Positions 41,557 to 51,083 of a stretch of DNA of 64,000 nt are shown one piece after another. This DNA comes from Siminovitchia sp047228825. GTDB lineage: Bacteria > Bacillota > Bacilli > Bacillales > Bacillaceae_C. Location of the stretch: assembly GCF_047228825.1 (NCBI RefSeq), contig NZ_JBFEGN010000002.1, forward strand, positions 152,002 through 216,001, read 5' to 3'. Every line of letters begins with the position of its first letter. Position 1 is the stretch's first letter. Below the pieces are notes generated by a model that ran no database searches, was not told the DNA's origin, and saw only the letters and a program-made list of their open reading frames with translations. A program made the position numbers and the translations under genes.

Positions 41557-41802
41557 ATGTTAAAGGCTATTTATATTGGAGATGTAAATTATAAAGAAGC
41601 TCCAGTATTTACATTTGATCAAAAGAGTGGATTCTTTGTTCATGAGACAGAAGAAGACATACATGAGTACAAATACAGTTTTTATATTGTCATGAATGAT
41701 CCTGACTGGATTGTGTTTGCCACAAATGGAGAATCAGTATATCCGATAGAAAATAAAAATCGAGTTCCTGAAGATCAAATATATAATCTAAATAACAATT
41801 AA
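41557..41802 (+). CDS. small acidic phage protein
   Basis: 81 aa; ATG with AAAGGAGGCG upstream. Beta-rich (SFYIVMNDPDWIVFAT). Not recognised. Confidence 0.6.
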   Translation: MLKAIYIGDVNYKEAPVFTFDQKSGFFVHETEEDIHEYKYSFYIVMNDPDWIVFATNGESVYPIENKNRVPEDQIYNLNNN

Positions 41803-41821
41803 ATAAAAGTCTAATTTTATT
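41802..41821. repeat. intergenic dyad (AATAAAA-N6-TTTTATT)
   Basis: Perfect copy, one base overlapping the stop codon and 21 bp before ATG 41842. Confidence 0.75.
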
Positions 41822-41841
41822 TAGATAAGAAGGGGTGAAAA

Positions 41842-42371
41842 ATGAATAATGGGTTGGCTTTACTAGTCCTGTTTCTCTTATGTTTTTTGCTTATGTTATT
41901 TACCAAGGTTTTATTGCACCGAAGATGATTGAACGACAAAAGGAATTGGCTCACAATAATACACTTTATGAATGTCATAGCTGCTCAAAATTACATAGAA
42001 AGTATCAGTTCGATTTGTACAAAGAGCTACATGAAAAAGAAGCATGTCCTCATTGTGAAAAAGAAATATCTTATGAAGAAATGAGATGGCTACAGATAAC
42101 CACTTTAGCTCCCGAATATAAAAGCATTATACATCACAAGTTCACTATAGAAAAATTAATACAAGAGGATAAATGGATGGAGACTCATCCTGATTGTCCA
42201 AAACTAAGTGCAAAACAGTTCAAAGATATCAAGAAGACGATACAGACTATTAGAAAGAATAAAGAAGAACAAGCAGCAATGGATAGGTTTATGGAATACA
42301 ACAATTTAAAAACTGATCTTAGTTGGGTCGACAATTTAAATAGTTCCTTTTACAAGAGTAACATAATGTAA
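41842..42371 (+). pseudogene. membrane-anchored zinc protein, frameshifted at a T6 run
   Basis: ATG 41842 has GAAGGGGTGA upstream and encodes a hydrophobic helix, but this frame ends after 28 residues. From T6 at 41883-41888 the other frame continues FAYVIYQGFIAPKMIERQKE and then a C4 zinc site (CHSC ... CPHC), 163 residues in total. One extra T, or a -1 slip on TTTTTTG, gives a continuous protein of about 176 aa with an N-terminal anchor and cytoplasmic zinc ribbon. Function unknown. Confidence 0.6.
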
Positions 42372-42433
42372 TAATATAATTAACAGGAGTTACATATGCA
42401 AATTTTTAGAAGGGATTGAGAGGTGAACATGAG

Positions 42434-42637
42434 ATGTGGAGAAGTGCAATGAATGAAGAAGTAAGAAGTGATCTTTATTACTTATCTGATGAAATTTCAA
42501 GTTGTGTGGGTAGCTTACATAGAGAATTAGAAGATTCTGAGAGTCTTAGTACAGAAGAGTGGGAAAACCTCTCAAAATTGCTGACAAAAATTCTTCTTAA
42601 AATAGATGATATGAAATCGAAAATAAGTCTAATTTAA
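42434..42637 (+). CDS. small helical phage protein
   Basis: 67 aa from ATG 42434 with GAGAGGTGAAC upstream. Acidic, helical, probable coiled coil. Not recognised. Confidence 0.6.
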   Translation: MWRSAMNEEVRSDLYYLSDEISSCVGSLHRELEDSESLSTEEWENLSKLLTKILLKIDDMKSKISLI

Positions 42638-42663
42638 CTTATTGCTGAGGGGGAGAAGAAAAA

Positions 42664-43101
42664 ATGAAACCAAAAACTATAAAAGATGAAATCGTTGATT
42701 TTGAGTCAAACCTACAGAAAGTAAGAGATTTTTTAGTTGAACTTCCAAAATTGAGAAATCACCTAAAAGAAGAGCTGAAGCTACTTGAAGACGAGAGACA
42801 GGACTTACTCCATTATGCTGAACTGGGCAGATTTAATGCATGTGAGGGATTTAAAATTGCCAAAGACATACAAGAAGTGCAACTAAAAAGAAGAGACGTG
42901 AAAGATCTTTTGGAGTTAGTTCAGCTAACTTGTAATAAAATCGAGGGTAAATATAACACTAATTTGTTAAATGAAGCTTTGGGCGAAATTAGGAAAGCAA
43001 GTAACTATCGGAGAAATAGAACATATCGAACAAGAATAAGAGAAGATTTAAAAGACAAAATCAATACTGGAAACAAAAATCGGCTTACAAAAACAACATA
43101 A
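42664..43101 (+). CDS. coiled-coil phage protein
   Basis: 145 aa; ATG with GAGGGGGAGAAG upstream. Charged helices throughout, with a basic C-terminus (RRNRTYRTRIREDLKDK). Shape suggests a scaffold or RNA/DNA-binding helical protein. I do not recognise a family. It precedes the ribonucleotide reductase operon. Confidence 0.6.
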   Translation: MKPKTIKDEIVDFESNLQKVRDFLVELPKLRNHLKEELKLLEDERQDLLHYAELGRFNACEGFKIAKDIQEVQLKRRDVKDLLELVQLTCNKIEGKYNTNLLNEALGEIRKASNYRRNRTYRTRIREDLKDKINTGNKNRLTKTT

Positions 43102-43152
43102 AAATATATAATAATAAGTGTGATAAAAATATGGAGGTGAAACTTAGCTATC

Positions 43153-43164
43153 GAGATTAATCTC
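43153..43164. promoter_or_regulatory. 12-bp palindrome GAGATTAATCTC upstream of nrdE
   Basis: Perfect palindrome 45 bp before the nrdE start. Nearly the same block (AGAGATTAATCTG) is in the polymerase leader at about 28496. Possible operator. Confidence 0.35.
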
Positions 43165-43208
43165 TCTTAAATGAAATTAAAATAATAAAATGAAAAGGGT
43201 GGTATTAA

Positions 43209-45144
43209 TTGACGATTATTACTAAAGACAGAAAGTCGCACATACAAAAATCAGAATTCATGGAGGAAAGATTCGATAGATTCTTCAATGAGATTATAAT
43301 CGACTCAGAAAAACAGTATGACAAAGAGCTATTAAAAACAATTAGAGACAATGTTTTTGACTATGTATACTCTAGAGAAGAATTAGAAGCAGACCGTTTA
43401 TTTGATTTAATTATACGCTATTCAAACGATTGCATTTCTCCTAAACATCCAGACTTTACCTATTTAAGTGCTTCAGCATTAAGGAGAAAACTTTATAAGC
43501 AAGCATCTAAAAATAGAGGATTTGATTACAAACAAGGATATGGTGATTACTATTCATTCGTAGTTCAAATGGTTGAACAGGGTATTTATGATGAAAGTTT
43601 GTTAGAAAAATACACTGAGCAAGAAATTAGAAAAGCAGGAAGAATGATTGATAAAAATAAGGATAAAAAGTTTAGCTATGCAGGATTGTATATGCTTGTG
43701 AATTCTTATCTTAAAAAAGGCTACAATGGTGAGATTTTAGAATTACCACAGGAAAGATTTTTATCGACAGCGCTGTATCTCATGAAAGATGAAGTAAAGT
43801 CTAGACGTATGAAGCATGTCGAAGAATCTTATTGGGCTTTATCTAATCACTATATTGGATTAGCTACACCAACACTAATGAACGCAGGTTCTCCACATGG
43901 GACATTATCATCTTGTCATATTGTAACACCAGATGATGATTTGATCAGTATAATGAAATCTCTAGAACAGACAGCAAGATTTTCTCAAAACGGTGCTGGC
44001 ATCGGGATTTTTCTTGGCTTCCTTCGTGCCAGTGGTTCGTGGATTAGAGGGTATAAAGGAAGAGCAACAGGAATTTTACATCCTTCACGTCTTAATAGTG
44101 TTTTAGCTGAGTATGTAAATCAGCTTGGAGCGAGGGTTGCTGGAATAAGTTTGTATTTACCTGTATGGCACTATGATATTTTTGATTTCTTAGATTTACG
44201 TTTAAAGACAGGCTCACAAGAGCTTAGAGCACACTCAATTAAAACTGCTGTAACATTGCCAGATGAGTTCATGAGAAGATTAGAGTCCAAGCAAAACTGG
44301 ACAATCTTTGATCCTTATGAATTTAGGAAGAAGATGGGCGTTGATTTGAATCGTCTTTATGATAAGAAAAAGTTGATGGCTGACGAAGAACCGAATGAAG
44401 AAGATCATGCTTTTACATATTGGTATCGGAAAGCTGAAAAAGATATGTCTTTTGAGATTAAAAGAGTAGTAAATGCTACAGATGTTTATCGCTCTATTTT
44501 TACATCTAGAAAAACAGGTGGTACACCTTATCTATATTTCCATGATACGGCAGCAAGATATAATCCTAATCCACATAAAGGGATGCCGTTTGGATCGAAC
44601 TTATGTTCTGAGATAATCCAGAATATGGACGTAGATAAGCACATATCAGAAGATTTAGATGAAAATGGTTTTGTAGTGACAAAGGTTCAAGGTGAAGGAT
44701 TAGTTACATGTAACTTGTCATCCTTAGTACTGAACAACGTATTTAATGAAGAGGAGAGTGTTGATCTGCAACGTGTGGTAGATATTCAATTCCGTATGCT
44801 AGACAATGTAATCTCTCTTAATCGTACAGTTGTTCCTCAAGCCACTTATACAAATCAGCAGTATAGAGCTGTTGGAGCAGGTGCGATGGGGTTAGTTACA
44901 CTAATGACATCAAGAGGAATTAGATGGGAATCAGAAGAGGCTTCTGAGTTTACAGGAAATATATTCAAACAATATCTTAAAGCTATGATTAAAGCTTCCG
45001 CTAAATTAGCGCAAGAAAAAGGGTCATATCCTTTATTTGAAGGATCAGATTGGCAAACAGGAGAATTCTTTGATAAACGTGGCTTTGTTTCAGATGAGTG
45101 GAATGAAGTGAGAGAATTAGCAAGTAAAGGTATGAGAAATGCAT
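43209..45144 (+). CDS. nrdE: ribonucleotide reductase large subunit NrdE, exon 1
   Basis: TTG 43209 after AAAAGGGTGG. N-terminal ATP-cone-like region, then LATPTLMNAGSPHGTLSSCHIV (first catalytic Cys), QNGAGIGI and FGSNLCSEI (Cys of the NLCxE motif). Reads 645 codons to GMRNA, where a group I intron interrupts it; TAA follows at once in the unspliced RNA. Spliced to 46371-46765 the protein is 776 aa. Reduces ribonucleotides to deoxyribonucleotides, with NrdF and NrdI downstream. Confidence 0.9.
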
Positions 45145-46370
45145 AAATAATGTGCCGTATACTAGCGATAGTGTACTGAAAAGAGATTTATATGCTGGAA
45201 CACCCTAAAGCTGAACGCACCAAAACAATTGCTCGTAAGAGAAAGTGGAAAGGTTGTCGAAAGACAGAAAGAAGCGTTTAGATGGTATATGCTGAAAAAA
45301 ATCTTGTTTAATAACTTATAAGCAAGGCGCTAAGTACCGTTGCAATGGGCAATCAGCAGGGAAACTATCTTAAAAAAAGATAGACCCTCAACGACTACCA
45401 TATCTCGATCTGAAAGTGTCCAATTAAGTTTGGGGATGGTTAGATTACATTTATTTGATACATTTGAGGGAGAAGAATTTAAGATCTACTCTAAAAAAGG
45501 TCAGTACAAAGACAAACCGCATCTATGGATGACAGCAGAATGTATAATCTGCTATAGAGAATACCATAAACTTAAAAAATATAGAGATGAAAAAAGAATG
45601 ACGTGCTGTGATTATTGCTCAAAATATATACAAAGCCTAAAAAGAACAAAAGGATATTACTCTCTTTGTTTGGTGTGTGATAAAGCAATTTGGAATATTC
45701 CTTCTGCACCAAAAAAACTTTGCAGCAAGGAATGTGCTAACTTAGCAAATTCAATATTCGCCCATAAAAGAAACGTAAAAAACAAAGCACTGCAAACTGG
45801 AAGAAAAAAATATTACGGATCAAACTGGAGAGCACAAAGAAACAAAAGAAGAGAGATTGACAATTACACTTGTCAAAGATGCGGAGTAACCGAAAAGGAG
45901 TATGGTAAAGAATTGTCTGTTCATCATGTAGAACCATTTGTTTATTTTGATAGCTATTTAGAAGCAAATAAGACAGATAATCTACTTTCTCTATGCGAAC
46001 CTTGTCACAGGAAAGAGCACTCTGGAGATGAGCATCATTACAATTTTGACAAAAGTAAAATAAAATATGAAAAAGTTTTATCACCCACATACATCAAACA
46101 AATCAATAATGCAAAGAAAATTGTAAATCTCCTTCTTACGACTGACATGTCAATGAGACAGATTTCAATGAATTTGGGCGTATGTCATGGAACTATAAGA
46201 AATATATACCATGGTAAAACATGGAAGAGCTTATATGATAAACCAATTAAATACATAAGACCAAGAAAACATTGGAAGAAAAACAATTAAAAATATAATG
46301 GACACTTTCAGATTATTGTATAGTCTACTCCGACTTCTAAAAGAAGTGTTAAAGTATCTCGAAAGAGACG
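45145..46370 (+). ncRNA. group I self-splicing intron in nrdE
   Basis: Conserved core blocks: AATGGGCAATCAGCAGGGAA (P, Q region) and CCCTCAACGACTA (R), and AGATTATTGTATAGTC near the 3' end. Proposed 5' site after GCAT (45144): exon GCAU pairs with intron GUGC at about 45152, leaving the U-G wobble typical of group I. Proposed 3' site after the G at 46370. Joining 1936 and 395 nt keeps the frame. It houses an HNH endonuclease. Exact boundaries need checking by cDNA. Confidence 0.82.
45436..46290 (+). CDS. intron-encoded HNH homing endonuclease
   Basis: About 284 aa from ATG 45436; the frame is open upstream into the intron core. Zinc sites: CIICYREY, CCDYCSK, CLVCDK, CSKECA; HNH domain: YTCQRCGV, LSVHHVEPF, LLSLCEPCHRKEH. 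A helix-turn-helix-like end (MSMRQISMNLGVCHGTIRNIY) would bind DNA. Its job is to cut intronless nrdE and spread the intron. Confidence 0.88.
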   Translation: MVRLHLFDTFEGEEFKIYSKKGQYKDKPHLWMTAECIICYREYHKLKKYRDEKRMTCCDYCSKYIQSLKRTKGYYSLCLVCDKAIWNIPSAPKKLCSKECANLANSIFAHKRNVKNKALQTGRKKYYGSNWRAQRNKRREIDNYTCQRCGVTEKEYGKELSVHHVEPFVYFDSYLEANKTDNLLSLCEPCHRKEHSGDEHHYNFDKSKIKYEKVLSPTYIKQINNAKKIVNLLLTTDMSMRQISMNLGVCHGTIRNIYHGKTWKSLYDKPIKYIRPRKHWKKNN

Positions 46371-46765
46371 GTAGAATGGATATCTCAGCAATTGCTCCTA
46401 CAAGCTCAAATTCGTTAATTATGAACTCTTCACCTTCTATTGATCCACCTTATGAAGTAATTTATCGTGAAGAGAAGTCTGGACTTAACGTAATTTATGT
46501 TCCATCAAACTACAACAATCAAACAAAATGGTTTTATAAATCGGGATTTGAAATGGATGAAATGTGGGCTATCAATGTTATTGCTGCTGCTCAAAAATAT
46601 ATTGACCAAGGAATTAGTCACAATATGCATGTACCTAAATCAATCAAAGGCTCAGAGCTTCTTAGATTAGACTTAGGCGCATGGAAAAAACAACTTAAAA
46701 CAATATACTATACTTACACTGAAGAATATGAGCGTAACGAGGATTGTGTAATGTGTGAAGCATAA
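46371..46765 (+). CDS. nrdE: ribonucleotide reductase large subunit NrdE, exon 2
   Basis: Reads RMDISAIAPTSSNSLIM, the conserved loop after GMRN, then LKTIYYTYTEEYE (the Tyr pair) and the C-terminal redox pair CVMC. Together with exon 1 it completes the enzyme. An ATG upstream (46298) lies in the intron and is not a real start. Confidence 0.9.
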
Positions 46766-46786
46766 AGAAGGGAATAGATAGAAGCA

Positions 46787-48019
46787 ATGGCAAACTTTCG
46801 GATTTATGATGGGGAAGCAAACAATGTAGCAACTAAAGTGTTTGGAGGGAAATCAAGTGGGATACGAGATTGGGACAATATCAAGTATCCCAGCATGCTT
46901 GATTTCAACAAAGCATTATTTGCAGAATACTGGAATGAAGATGAAGTAAAACTTGGAAAAGACGTAGAAGAATACAGAGAGAAACTAACACCTAGAGAAA
47001 GAGAAGTTTACAATATCATCTCTGGGAAATTAAATTGGCTTGACTCAATTGCTACCGATTTTAACTTTGTTTTGGGGTATTTATGCACTGACTCATCTGT
47101 AAGATCGGTAATTTCTATGATTGCATCATTTGAGCAATTACATAATCGTAGCTACCAATACCTAACATCAACTGTTTTGAATCAACAAGAAAAAGAACAA
47201 GCATTTGAGTACACAAGAAGAATTCCTGAACTAGTGCATCGAAACGAGCATGTTATCAAACCAATTCAAGAAATGGTAGATGCTGCTAAGGACTACATGC
47301 TTCAAATGGACAGTGATGGTTACAAAGCATATGCAAGAGATATGTTTAATTTGGTTCAGAAATTTAACAAAAAAGAACAAACAGCAGAAAGTCATACAAA
47401 GTTTATCCAAGATATTATTGATCTTACTTACAAATACTCCGTTCAAGACAGGGACATCAAAATTTCAGATGAATTGTTGTTGACAATCCTAAAAGGGATT
47501 GTTGGAAACATTGTCTTAGAGGGTCTGTATTTTAGTGGTGGGTTTGTATATTTTCATTCATTGGCTAGAGATCAAAAAATGATTGGGTCAAATAACATGA
47601 TTTCACTCATCAAGACTGATGAGAATATGCATTCAACTTTCTATGGAATGTTAATTCAAATTATCATGAAAGAAGAACCTCAATTGGCTACAAAAGAAAA
47701 CTATGATTATATTATGGCTTATATAAAAGAAGCGGTTGCTCGTGAAAAAGATTGGGCCAACTACATATTTGAGGGAATCGATACATTGTCCATCAAAGAG
47801 TACCACGACTATGTAGAATACCTGGCTAATTTAATTTGCAGAAATGCGGGACTTGAAGAACCCTATCCTGAGAATCAAGAATTAAAATCAAAGTGGATTG
47901 CCACTTATGGAAGCAAGAAACGCACAGGTGGAGAAGACGAAATTGTAACAAGAACAGATTTCCTTCAAGGAAATGCTATTAATTACACTCATGAAAGTGG
48001 CGAGGATTTTGACCTCTAA
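46787..48019 (+). CDS. nrdF: ribonucleotide reductase small subunit NrdF
   Basis: 410 aa; binding site GAAGGGAATAG, ATG 46787. Metal ligands visible: Asp in NWLDSIATD, FEQLHNRS (ExxH), LEGLYFSGGF (Glu) and KTDENMHS (ExxH). It supplies the tyrosyl/metal cofactor to NrdE. The radical Tyr is probably in the YQYL/YFSG region. Stop overlaps the start of NrdI. Confidence 0.92.
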   Translation: MANFRIYDGEANNVATKVFGGKSSGIRDWDNIKYPSMLDFNKALFAEYWNEDEVKLGKDVEEYREKLTPREREVYNIISGKLNWLDSIATDFNFVLGYLCTDSSVRSVISMIASFEQLHNRSYQYLTSTVLNQQEKEQAFEYTRRIPELVHRNEHVIKPIQEMVDAAKDYMLQMDSDGYKAYARDMFNLVQKFNKKEQTAESHTKFIQDIIDLTYKYSVQDRDIKISDELLLTILKGIVGNIVLEGLYFSGGFVYFHSLARDQKMIGSNNMISLIKTDENMHSTFYGMLIQIIMKEEPQLATKENYDYIMAYIKEAVAREKDWANYIFEGIDTLSIKEYHDYVEYLANLICRNAGLEEPYPENQELKSKWIATYGSKKRTGGEDEIVTRTDFLQGNAINYTHESGEDFDL

Positions 48020-48422
48020 AGTTATTGTTTACTACTCTGCTACTGGAAATACAAGTGCAATGCTTAAGTGTTTCAATGAAGATGAGTTTGACATTATAAA
48101 CATCAGAAAAGATAAAACTGTTGACTTCGACAAGTACGACATAATAATTTTTGGAACATCTACTTGGGGGAGAGGTATTCCCCCAAGACCTTTCTTTAAT
48201 ATTAGAGATGACTTAGTAAGAATTAAAAATAAAAAAATAGGCTTGTTTGGAAGTGGAAGGACAGAGTTTGAATTCTTTTGTGGAGCATTGGATTTACTTG
48301 AAGAGTTGCTTAAGAAAGACAATGAAATAATCTTCAAGTTTAAATACGAAGGCTACCCTAAAGATATTGATTTTGACAAATTCAGTAAATTAGTAAAGGA
48401 GACTTTTTATGAAACTAATTAA
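48009..48422 (+). CDS. nrdI: NrdI-like flavodoxin
   Basis: 137 aa from TTG 48009 within the end of nrdF. YYSATGNTSAML (FMN-phosphate loop), TSTWGRGIPP and FGSGRTEFEFFCGAL are flavodoxin/NrdI features. Family role: activation of the NrdF metal site. Overlaps the next gene by 14 bp. Confidence 0.8.
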   Translation: MTSKVIVYYSATGNTSAMLKCFNEDEFDIINIRKDKTVDFDKYDIIIFGTSTWGRGIPPRPFFNIRDDLVRIKNKKIGLFGSGRTEFEFFCGALDLLEELLKKDNEIIFKFKYEGYPKDIDFDKFSKLVKETFYETN

Positions 48423-48648
48423 ATTCGAATTACCAGGATGTAATCCATGTCAAATGGTTCAAAACTTTTTAGACAGCAAAGAAGTTAGAGTTGAAAAGAT
48501 CAATCCAATGGATCAACCGGAAACGGCTGCTAAGTTTGATATCGCCTCTGTTCCAGTGACAATTTTGCTAAATGAAGAAGGAAGTGAAGTAGATCGCTGT
48601 GTGGGTTTTAATCCTGAAAAACTAGATGAATTAATCTCAAAACTTTAG
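48409..48648 (+). CDS. thioredoxin/glutaredoxin-like protein (YosR/NrdH type)
   Basis: 79 aa. Active-site CNPCQ near residue 11; cis-Pro in VPVTILL. The short length and CxxC agree with NrdH/YosR-type thioredoxins that reduce ribonucleotide reductase. Overlaps nrdI, in one operon. Confidence 0.85.
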   Translation: MKLIKFELPGCNPCQMVQNFLDSKEVRVEKINPMDQPETAAKFDIASVPVTILLNEEGSEVDRCVGFNPEKLDELISKL

Positions 48649-48657
48649 AGGTGAAAT

Positions 48658-48825
48658 ATGACATACGAAGTCTTTGATGACCGTACGAATGAAGTTGTTT
48701 TTTCAAGTGAAGATAAACAGGACTGTATTAATTTCATGACTAAGACAGCAATTGACGATGAGAAATTTTTACACTATTGGTTAAGAGAAGTAAGGAGGAG
48801 TAAAAATGAGCCAAACACCAACTAA
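48658..48825 (+). CDS. small phage protein, unknown function
   Basis: 55 aa, ATG with AGAGGTGAAAT upstream. Pattern VFDDRTNEVVFSSEDKQDCINFM is a small beta-beta-alpha motif. Overlaps the following start by 20 bp. Confidence 0.55.
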   Translation: MTYEVFDDRTNEVVFSSEDKQDCINFMTKTAIDDEKFLHYWLREVRRSKNEPNTN

Positions 48826-49213
48826 AGAACAGTATAAGACTGCATTAGAAACTGTAAGAAAATATGAAAAGCGTCAACGACAACTGAATGCATTAGGAGA
48901 AGAGTTGTCAAAGAAACTACAGAAATTTGATCAGATCAAATTTGACATCAACAAAGATGTTAAAGAGATTATTTTTACTGGTCTACACAAAACTAAAGGT
49001 AAATTGATGATCGGCAAGTCTGTGTGCCAAAGAGGAGATAAATATGAACCTGTAATTGGTAAATTGATTGCCGTAAAAAAAGCATTGAACGAGAATGTTG
49101 AAGATGTAGTTAAGCTTGTTGAATCAGATGTTCACACTCTTATCTTAAATGGCACTATATCAGGTATTACCAGTGATAAGATTAATAGTCGCAGATGTCC
49201 AAACGGTTGCTAA
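48806..49213 (+). CDS. phage protein, unknown function
   Basis: 135 aa; ATG with AAGGAGGAG upstream. An N-terminal coiled coil is followed by IIFTGLHKTKGKLMIGKSV and a C-terminal CPNGC. Not recognised. Confidence 0.65.
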   Translation: MSQTPTKEQYKTALETVRKYEKRQRQLNALGEELSKKLQKFDQIKFDINKDVKEIIFTGLHKTKGKLMIGKSVCQRGDKYEPVIGKLIAVKKALNENVEDVVKLVESDVHTLILNGTISGITSDKINSRRCPNGC

Positions 49214-49232
49214 ATAAAACAACGATTTTATA
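49213..49232. repeat. intergenic dyad (AATAAAA-N6-TTTTATA)
   Basis: Overlaps the stop codon. Located 53 bp before ATG 49285. Confidence 0.7.
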
Positions 49233-49284
49233 AGCTCGTAATTTAACAAGAAAAATAGACTAAAAAATGGGAGAGAAACAATAA

Positions 49285-50004
49285 ATGACAACCTTTGTAA
49301 AAATCAATGTGAATGATATTGTTTACGACAAACAAGCTAAAGTTGAAGGAAAAGTTAAGTTTATCGACAACCGTACAAAAACTGCAAAAGTAGAGGTGAT
49401 TATACATTTTAATGAAGAAACATCCGAACGTACAACTAAGTTAATTGAATCAAAGCTATTCAATCTTCTTGTTGTTAAGAAAGCGAAGCAACAACCAACA
49501 CATGATCCAAATAAATGGTGGTCAGCAGTAAGAAAGTTTCATTTAGCGTTTGGTCATCCGGTTGCAGATAAACCTACATCACTTACCTTAGAGCGTATGA
49601 CTTCCAGGAAGGTTTGGGAAGCAGAAGAAAGTGTTGAGGCTATTCATGCATCCTGTAGTAACGTGGATGAGTTTAATTGGGCCGTAGACAAACTTATTCA
49701 AGGAATTGAAAATGCCCGCAAAAAGTCTCTAAAAGAAGAATTTCCAACTGACGACCTGTCTCGTATTGTGGCCCAAGCAGATGCAATTACAGATGGCACA
49801 TACTTTCTACAAGGTGATTTTGTGGAAATGGGGATTAAGCCTGATAAAGTGTTTGATGCAGTTCAAGCAAGTAATCTATCAAAACTGTTTAGCGATGGAA
49901 GACCAAGATACCGTGAATCAGACGGCAAAATTATTAAATCTGAAAACTTCTTTCCGCCTGAAGAAAAAATCAAAGAGGAGATTCAACGTCAATTAGATCA
50001 ATAG
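49285..50004 (+). CDS. MazG-like NTP pyrophosphohydrolase family protein
   Basis: 239 aa. After a beta-rich N-terminus of 70 residues comes VRKFHLAFGHPVADKPTSLTLERM, then WEAEESVEAIHA, DAITDGTYFLQGDFVEMGI and SNLSKLFSDGRP: the all-alpha phosphoribosyl-ATP/MazG pyrophosphatase pattern with ExxE and ExxD-like metal positions. Probable role: dNTP pool housekeeping. Ends at a terminator. Confidence 0.8.
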   Translation: MTTFVKINVNDIVYDKQAKVEGKVKFIDNRTKTAKVEVIIHFNEETSERTTKLIESKLFNLLVVKKAKQQPTHDPNKWWSAVRKFHLAFGHPVADKPTSLTLERMTSRKVWEAEESVEAIHASCSNVDEFNWAVDKLIQGIENARKKSLKEEFPTDDLSRIVAQADAITDGTYFLQGDFVEMGIKPDKVFDAVQASNLSKLFSDGRPRYRESDGKIIKSENFFPPEEKIKEEIQRQLDQ

Positions 50005-50009
50005 GCATC

Positions 50010-50033
50010 AAGGGAGATTTTATTCTCCCTTTT
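50010..50033 (+). terminator. terminator hairpin
   Basis: AGGGAG and CTCCCT around an 8-nt loop, then TTTCC. Ends the RNR operon. Confidence 0.65.
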
Positions 50034-50063
50034 CCTATACCTAAAAATTTTTTTAAATAATCC

Positions 50064-50092
50064 TTGACGACATGAATAACTTATTGTAATAT
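50064..50092 (+). promoter_or_regulatory. sigma-A-type promoter of the sigma factor gene
   Basis: TTGACG, 17 bp, TAATAT. Spacer includes ACATGAATAACTTAT, shared with the promoter at 789. About 25 bp before the coding start. Confidence 0.7.
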
Positions 50093-50116
50093 TTAATTAC
50101 AACATTGAAGGGAGTT

Positions 50117-50746
50117 ATGAAATTGAAAAAATTTAATGCAGAAGCTTTTAAAAACACTGAGCTTGAAGGACTAACAGAGGATGAAATTATTGAGAAATAC
50201 TTTCACTATATACCAGCAACAATCAATCGTAGGTTTCCGAACAATGAAAAATTTTTAGAATTTCATGGACTAGAACTTGATGATTTAATTCAATTTGGTC
50301 GTATTGCGTTAATGAAAGCTATTCGGACTTTTGATCCGAACAAAAGCAACTTTAAAACATATGCCATTAATTATATTTATTGGGATATAAATATTGAGAC
50401 TAACAAAAATTCTTTATACAGCAAAACCAACAATTCTTTTGAGTTAGCAGAAATTTGCAGTTTAAATCGTGAATTTCAAAATGAAAATGAAGAAGGAGGG
50501 ATTGAATTAACCGATCTGATAGCGTGTGAAAGAGACCACATAAAAGAAAAGGAAGAAGATCTATTAATTCAATCTCTTAAAAACTATTTACCTAAAAAGA
50601 TTTACGATATTATTGAGTTAAGAGTTCAAGGCTATACATTACAAGAAATTGGTGAAAAATATGGAGTAACAAGACAATATATACATTCAATTATAAAAAG
50701 TCATGAGAACAGAATCCGAACGCTTATTGACTCATTAAGAGGATAG
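50117..50746 (+). CDS. phage RNA polymerase sigma factor (sigma-70 family)
   Basis: About 209 aa. Region 2: LDDLIQFGRIALMKAIRTFDPNK followed by FKTYAINYIYW; region 4: LQEIGEKYGVTRQYIHSIIKSHENRI, a helix-turn-helix. No region 1.1. Sigma-70-type, SigF/SigH-sized. Binding site GAAGGGAG favours TTG 50123; ATG 50117 is very close to it. It may redirect host polymerase to phage promoters, perhaps the intergenic dyads, but that link is inference. Confidence 0.85.
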   Translation: MKLKKFNAEAFKNTELEGLTEDEIIEKYFHYIPATINRRFPNNEKFLEFHGLELDDLIQFGRIALMKAIRTFDPNKSNFKTYAINYIYWDINIETNKNSLYSKTNNSFELAEICSLNREFQNENEEGGIELTDLIACERDHIKEKEEDLLIQSLKNYLPKKIYDIIELRVQGYTLQEIGEKYGVTRQYIHSIIKSHENRIRTLIDSLRG

Positions 50747-50766
50747 GCTAACAAAAAATCCACAAA

Positions 50767-50784
50767 AGTAATTTAGAATAATAT
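50767..50784 (+). promoter_or_regulatory. AGTAATTTAGAATAATAT box
   Basis: Variant of the AGTAACTTA box, 25 bp before ATG 50809. Candidate promoter element. Confidence 0.3.
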
Positions 50785-50808
50785 TTTCGCAAAAAAGGAG
50801 TTACCTGT

Positions 50809-51069
50809 ATGTTTGATCAGCTTCCAAAATATCCTAATGATTTTTTTAGATATGGCGGTGATTACCGATATTCTTATGAGTTATCAAATAAAGAAGTAAA
50901 TCAATTAATTAAAAAAGCAATGGACACTATGCTTAGCAATATTGAATGCGAGACAATTTCAGTGTCAAAAGGTGATACAAAAGTTATGGTCAAAAAAGGA
51001 GAGTTAGAGGGAGACTATTTCATTGAAATATATAAAGGATATTATAGTGAATTTATCAGTTTCAGATAA
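50809..51069 (+). CDS. small phage protein, unknown function
   Basis: 86 aa, ATG with AAAAGGAGTTAC upstream. LIKKAMDTMLSNIECETISVSKGDTKVMV suggests an alpha-beta fold. Not recognised. Confidence 0.6.
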   Translation: MFDQLPKYPNDFFRYGGDYRYSYELSNKEVNQLIKKAMDTMLSNIECETISVSKGDTKVMVKKGELEGDYFIEIYKGYYSEFISFR

Positions 51070-51083
51070 GAGGAGTGAAAACT

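Noticed and set aside
46298..46370. ATG 46298 as start of a separate small gene before AIAPT
   Set aside because: This stretch is the 3' end of the group I intron; the conserved RNR sequence begins after it.
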